Shown: one piece after another, positions 62,490 through 64,000 of the stretch
How positions within the stretch are numbered: position 1 is the first letter of the stretch
How the letters are laid out: every line of letters begins with the position of its first letter
DNA from: Streptomyces sp. NBC_00572
GTDB taxonomy: Bacteria; Actinomycetota; Actinomycetes; Streptomycetales; Streptomycetaceae
Assembly: GCF_026341815.1 (NCBI RefSeq)
Contig: NZ_JAPENX010000001.1
Span: 310,001 to 374,000, forward strand
Direction: 5' to 3'
Length of the DNA stretch: 64,000 nucleotides
The notes under the pieces: model-generated
The model's input: only the letters and a program-made list of their open reading frames with translations
Database searches by the model: none
What the model was told of the DNA's origin: nothing
Made by a program: the position numbers and the translations under genes

Positions 62490-63104
62490 ATGGCCGGTTT
62501 CCGGAGTCTCGCGAGACAGGTGCGCGATCCGGGGTGCGACACGGCGCTGCGCAGGTACTCGCTGCGCAAGTGTCTGGAACGGTTCGCGCCGTACGGGCAC
62601 CGGGCTACGTGGGACCACCTGTGCCGCAGGCACAGGTTCGGACCCGAGGACCGGGAGCTCGATCCTGGGCGGCTGATCGCCGCGCTCGACGAGCTGGAGG
62701 AGGCGCGGGCCGTGTGGCTCGCGTACGAGGAGGAGTTCGCCGCCCGGCGGCGGCGCGAGAAGCACGAGGGGCTGCGCGGACTCGGCGCGGTCGACGACTG
62801 GCACCGCCGGGTCTGGGGCGGCAACGGCGTGGTGCGGTGCGGCGATCCGGCCGTGCATCCGTCGGACCCACTGCCCGAGGTGCTGCGGCGGCTGATCACC
62901 GCCCTTGAACAGGGACCCGGCGAGCGGTGCCCGGTGTGCGAGGGGCCGCGCATCGAGTGGGCCGGTCCCGGCGACACGTACGAACCGTGGCTCGGGCCGG
63001 TCTGCGGGGACTGTGGGGTGGGTGTGCCGCGTGCGGTGCTCACCTCGGGAGCGCTGGCCCGGGCACGCGAGGAGCGCAACCGGTCGCTGGCGTCGGCGGC
63101 GTGA
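62490..63104 (+). CDS. Hypothetical protein with C-terminal zinc ribbon
   Basis: 204 residues, ATG 62490. The N-terminal two thirds are helical and rich in Arg and Glu (TALRRYSLRKCLERFAPYG, DPGRLIAALDELEEARAVWLAYEEEFAARR in part), with GAVDDWHRRVWGGNGVVRCGDP. Near 150-185 a two-CxxC zinc ribbon is visible: ERCPVCEGPR and GPVCGDCGVGVP. No enzyme motif is recognised. Its TGA overlaps the GTG of the next gene (GTGA), so it is made together with a BKACE-like enzyme; a regulatory or metal-delivery role would be speculation. Confidence 0.8.
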   Translation: MAGFRSLARQVRDPGCDTALRRYSLRKCLERFAPYGHRATWDHLCRRHRFGPEDRELDPGRLIAALDELEEARAVWLAYEEEFAARRRREKHEGLRGLGAVDDWHRRVWGGNGVVRCGDPAVHPSDPLPEVLRRLITALEQGPGERCPVCEGPRIEWAGPGDTYEPWLGPVCGDCGVGVPRAVLTSGALARAREERNRSLASAA

Positions 63105-63883
63105 GCCCTGGGGGCACCGACGGGCCGGCGCCGCGCGAACTGCAGGCACCCTCGGTGCTGCCGGTACTGCAGGTGTGTCTCAACGGGGCACGGGGGCCCG
63201 GGGATTCGGCCGTGGTACCGATGTCGCCCGCGTCGCTCGCGGAGTCCGCGGCCCGTGCGGTGGCGGCGGGCGCCGGGGAGGTGCGCGTGCATCCCCGTAC
63301 GCCGTGCGGGGGTACGTCGCTCTCGCCCCGGGTGCTCGCACCGGTCCTGACCTCTGTCCGGGCGGCGGTGGGCAGACCCGTCCGGGTCACGACCGCCATG
63401 GCCGCCGAGTCCGATCCGGGGCGCCGGGTGGAGCGGATCCGCTCCTGGGACGTACTGCCCGACCTGGTGTCGGTCGACTGGCACGAGCCGGACGCGGAGG
63501 AGACGGCGGCGGCGCTCCTGGAGCGCGGGATCGGGGTCGAGGCCGCGCTGTGGTCGCGTACGGACGGCCCCGCCCGCTTCGCGCGCTCGCCGCTCGCGCC
63601 CCGAGTACGGCGCGTCCTCGCCAAGGTCCCGGACGCACAGCCTGCGACCCGGGCCGAGGAAGGAGCCGGGGACGCGGCGCGTTCGCTCCTGTCCACACTC
63701 GAACTCCCGCCCCTCATGACCGTGTTGCTCCACGGCGAGGACGGGGGCGCGTGGCCTGTGCTGCGGCTCGCCCGCCGTCTCGGTCTCGCCGCCCGGATCG
63801 GCCTTGAGGACACCGTGCTGCTTCCGGACGGCACACGGGCGCGTTCGAACGCGGAGCTGGTGACCGCGGCCCTGTCCCCCTAG
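63101..63883 (+). CDS. BKACE-like (3-keto-5-aminohexanoate cleavage family, DUF849) protein
   Basis: 260 residues from GTG 63101, overlapping the upstream gene by 4 bp. The BKACE family uses a metal-binding barrel to cleave beta-keto acids with acetyl-CoA. Family features are VLQVCLNGARGPG near the start, VRVHPRTPCGGTSLSP, the barrel repeats, VSVDWHEPDAEE and GLAARIGLEDTVLLPDG at the C-terminal end. The usual metal HxH reads RVH here (Arg in place of the first His), and the protein is shorter than the typical 280-310 residues, so it may be a divergent or inactive member. It ends overlapping the convergent neighbour. Confidence 0.8.
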   Translation: MSPGGTDGPAPRELQAPSVLPVLQVCLNGARGPGDSAVVPMSPASLAESAARAVAAGAGEVRVHPRTPCGGTSLSPRVLAPVLTSVRAAVGRPVRVTTAMAAESDPGRRVERIRSWDVLPDLVSVDWHEPDAEETAAALLERGIGVEAALWSRTDGPARFARSPLAPRVRRVLAKVPDAQPATRAEEGAGDAARSLLSTLELPPLMTVLLHGEDGGAWPVLRLARRLGLAARIGLEDTVLLPDGTRARSNAELVTAALSP

Positions 63884-64000
63884 CCGTTGCCGTCGTCCGG
63901 GGCGGGGTTGCGTACGGGCAGCAGGCGGGAGCCGGCCATCCGCTCACCGAAGGCGTCGTCGGGGTTGGACAGGACGCAGGTCTCCAGGGAGAGGCAGCCG
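63880..64000 (-). CDS. Unidentified protein, C-terminal end (continues beyond window)
   Basis: A minus-strand frame runs from the window edge to TAG at 63880-63882, overlapping the stop of the BKACE-like gene. The visible end reads GCLSLETCVLSNPDDAF then GERMAGSRLLPVRNPAPDDGNG, split here because of length. It has codon use typical of a real gene. I do not recognise the family. The gene is transcribed toward the BKACE-like gene. Confidence 0.65.
   Translation of the reverse strand, partial: GCLSLETCVLSNPDDAFGERMAGSRLLPVRNPAPDDGNG

Overview
The window is high-GC actinobacterial DNA and almost certainly comes from a Streptomyces chromosome. It carries two chaplins (ChpH and a sortase-anchored ChpC), mycothiol biosynthesis (mshC), a mycothiol-dependent formaldehyde dehydrogenase, the gylR-gylCAB glycerol locus, many GTG/TTG starts and many SD-less starts with a TANNNT box just upstream. 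The gene order metH, gylR, gylC, gylA, gylB ... mshC ... corA-like ... chpC, chpH ... gntR, gntK, gntP matches, from memory, the S. coelicolor SCO1657-SCO1680 region, so the left two thirds looks like conserved core chromosome. I see no transposase, integrase, phage gene, CRISPR array or secondary-metabolite cluster.

Layout: 1-4.8 kb holds the end of a LuxR-type regulator, two tandem family-5 ABC solute-binding lipoproteins and a HAD phosphatase. At 4.9-8.4 kb lies metH. 8.6-13.7 kb is the glycerol regulon (gylR; glpF-glpK-glpD) with a repeated candidate GylR operator. 13.7-24 kb holds a luciferase-like monooxygenase, a PAC2 protein, a large secreted GH31 glycosidase, mshC, the conserved TIGR03843 / DUF3090 / phosphomutase-like trio, and a CorA transporter. 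24-30.5 kb has a ferritin-like protein, an F420-type oxidoreductase, an aldo/keto reductase coupled to a degenerate RecD-like protein, and small conserved actinobacterial proteins. 30.6-33.6 kb has the chaplins, an M20 peptidase and tRNA-Leu(GAG). 33.7-38 kb has an RluA-type pseudouridine synthase, a mycothiol formaldehyde-detoxification pair and an amino-acid permease. 38.1-41 kb is the gluconate regulon (gntR divergent from gntK-gntP).

The right third (41-64 kb) is more accessory: a FAD dehydrogenase divergent from a TetR-SDR pair, NUDIX, two DUF202 proteins, oxidoreductases and MBL hydrolases, a glucarate dehydratase, a phosphotransferase-acyl-CoA dehydrogenase pair, a 1476-residue caspase-STAND-propeller protein, a TetR-SDR pair, a Tat-exported NamZ-like muramidase, an erythromycin-esterase homologue, an alpha/beta hydrolase, a zinc-ribbon protein coupled to a BKACE-like enzyme, and the end of an unidentified gene.

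Most interesting points: the caspase-STAND-propeller gene, a candidate antiviral or programmed-death protein with both active sites intact; a nearly identical 17-bp operator in front of two loci about 8 kb apart, joining the phosphotransferase/acyl-CoA dehydrogenase pair and an SDR into one probable TetR regulon; a ChpC with a collagen-like Gly-Asn-Pro linker; a RecD-like protein that has lost its ATPase motifs; and a set of genes with promoter boxes spaced for leaderless transcripts.
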